This document shows positions 63,412 through 64,000 of a DNA stretch of 64,000 nt, one piece after another. The notes beneath the pieces were generated by a model that searched no databases, was not told where the DNA came from, and saw only the letters and a list, made by a program, of their open reading frames with translations. Origin of the DNA: Streptomyces sp. LaPpAH-108 (GTDB lineage: Bacteria; Actinomycetota; Actinomycetes; Streptomycetales; Streptomycetaceae); assembly GCF_000373625.1 (NCBI RefSeq), contig NZ_KB891988.1:780053-844052 (forward strand), read 5' to 3'. Positions within the stretch are counted from its first letter, which is position 1; each line of letters opens with the position of its first letter. A program made the position numbers and the translations under genes.

Positions 63412-64000
63412 ATGGCCCGACGACTGCGCCTCACCGACCCGGACGCCCTCGCCCAGCTCCAGCACATCGGCGAGGACGAGATCCCGGTCGTGATGCCTCG
63501 CAACACGCTGATCGACTTCGGCCCGAAGGACCGGGACACCGAGCCTCGCATCCTCGACCCGGAGACGTTCGCCGGGATGTTCCAGAACTTCCAGCACAGC
63601 GCGTGGCACCTGGAGATGCGCGGCGGGTACGCGGTCGATCGGGCCGAGAACACCTACGCCCAGTTCGTCCGGGGTGAGACGCCGACATGGGACATGAATT
63701 CCCTCTGGGCCCGCACGATCACCGCCAAGACGAGGGACGGTGCCGCCGTCGGCCGGGTGCGCATCGTGGACAACCCGCTGACCGAGGGGCAGCGGTACCT
63801 GCTCGCGCACGCGGAGCACAACGACGCCTTGGGCGAAGATGTGCGCAACATGTGGCGCGAGGACGCCGAGCGCGTCAACCTCCCGAACGAAGACTTCTGG
63901 ATCTTCGACTCCCACATCGTCGTCCTGTGCCTCTTCGATGACGAGGACAACCTGACGGGTGCCGAGCTGATCACGGAACCGGCGCGCGTCAACCAGTACA
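63412..64000 (+). CDS. DUF6879-like protein, C-terminus cut by the window
   Basis: ATG at 63412 with AAAGGA 8 nt upstream; 196 residues are visible and the frame is open at the edge. FAGMFQNFQHSAWHLEMRGGY, RVRIVDNPLTEGQRYLLAH and NEDFWIFDSHIVVLCLFDDE match the DUF6879 family, which is expanded in Streptomyces and often sits beside helix-turn-helix regulators. Its role is unknown. The partner, if any, would lie beyond the window. Confidence 0.75.
   Translation, partial: MARRLRLTDPDALAQLQHIGEDEIPVVMPRNTLIDFGPKDRDTEPRILDPETFAGMFQNFQHSAWHLEMRGGYAVDRAENTYAQFVRGETPTWDMNSLWARTITAKTRDGAAVGRVRIVDNPLTEGQRYLLAHAEHNDALGEDVRNMWREDAERVNLPNEDFWIFDSHIVVLCLFDDEDNLTGAELITEPARVNQY

Overview
This window is chromosomal DNA from a high-GC actinobacterium, almost certainly a Streptomyces species. 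GTG starts are very frequent, tight ATGA/GTGA stop-start overlaps are common, and the genes form the Streptomyces core cluster of cell division, peptidoglycan, ileS, dnaE, his and trp functions. No tRNA, rRNA, CRISPR array or insertion sequence was recognised. All family names come from reading translated sequence; no database search was run.

Layout. (1) 1-3730, minus strand: the end of a MoxR / DUF58 / transglutaminase-like membrane protein operon, then a beta-class carbonic anhydrase. (2) 4157-22063, plus strand: the division and cell wall (dcw) cluster rsmH-ftsL-ftsI-murE-murF-mraY-murD-ftsW-murG-ftsQ-ftsZ-pgeF-yggS-sepF-ylmG-divIVA, closed by a 16-bp UUCG-capped terminator. No mraZ is seen upstream. 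(3) 22487-25922, minus strand: ileS behind a translational T-box leader. The IleRS has an altered class I signature, GAHH instead of HIGH. (4) 26211-31378, plus strand: a histone H1-like/DksA fusion (DdbA-like), lspA, an RluD-type pseudouridine synthase, a GNAT enzyme and a cation/proton antiporter. (5) 31440-38000, mixed strands: MscS channel, dienelactone-hydrolase-like enzyme, PhoD-type phosphatase, membrane DsbA-like protein, an unrecognised membrane protein and a DUF2252 protein. (6) 38192-50420: dnaE, a 58-aa protein, a NYN-domain protein, an ABC exporter with a 42-aa bridging ORF, a DUF2567-like protein, a YbaK-type deacylase, a LON-domain protein and two unrecognised proteins. (7) 50599-56298: hisD-hisC-hisB-(54-aa membrane protein)-hisH-priA-ridA-hisF, preceded by a perfect 19-bp palindrome. 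(8) 56398-62649: a Phd/Doc-like pair with a degenerate Fic motif, an MFS transporter, a glyoxalase-like protein, a TIGR03085-like protein, hisI-trpE and two small trp-region membrane proteins. (9) 62766-64000: start of an accessory patch with a frameshifted small gene, a 67-aa ORF and a DUF6879-like protein cut by the window end.

How the genes work together. The dcw block makes lipid II (MurE/F/D, MraY, MurG), polymerises and crosslinks it at septa (FtsW, FtsI), and builds the divisome (FtsZ, SepF, FtsQ/L, YlmG). DivIVA marks the hyphal tip. Histidine synthesis is split between the hisD-hisF operon and hisI, which is coupled to trpE. PriA probably serves both histidine and tryptophan synthesis, which is consistent with the absence of trpF here. 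Several genes lack a Shine-Dalgarno sequence but have a -10-like hexamer 6-10 nt before the start, suggesting leaderless mRNAs.
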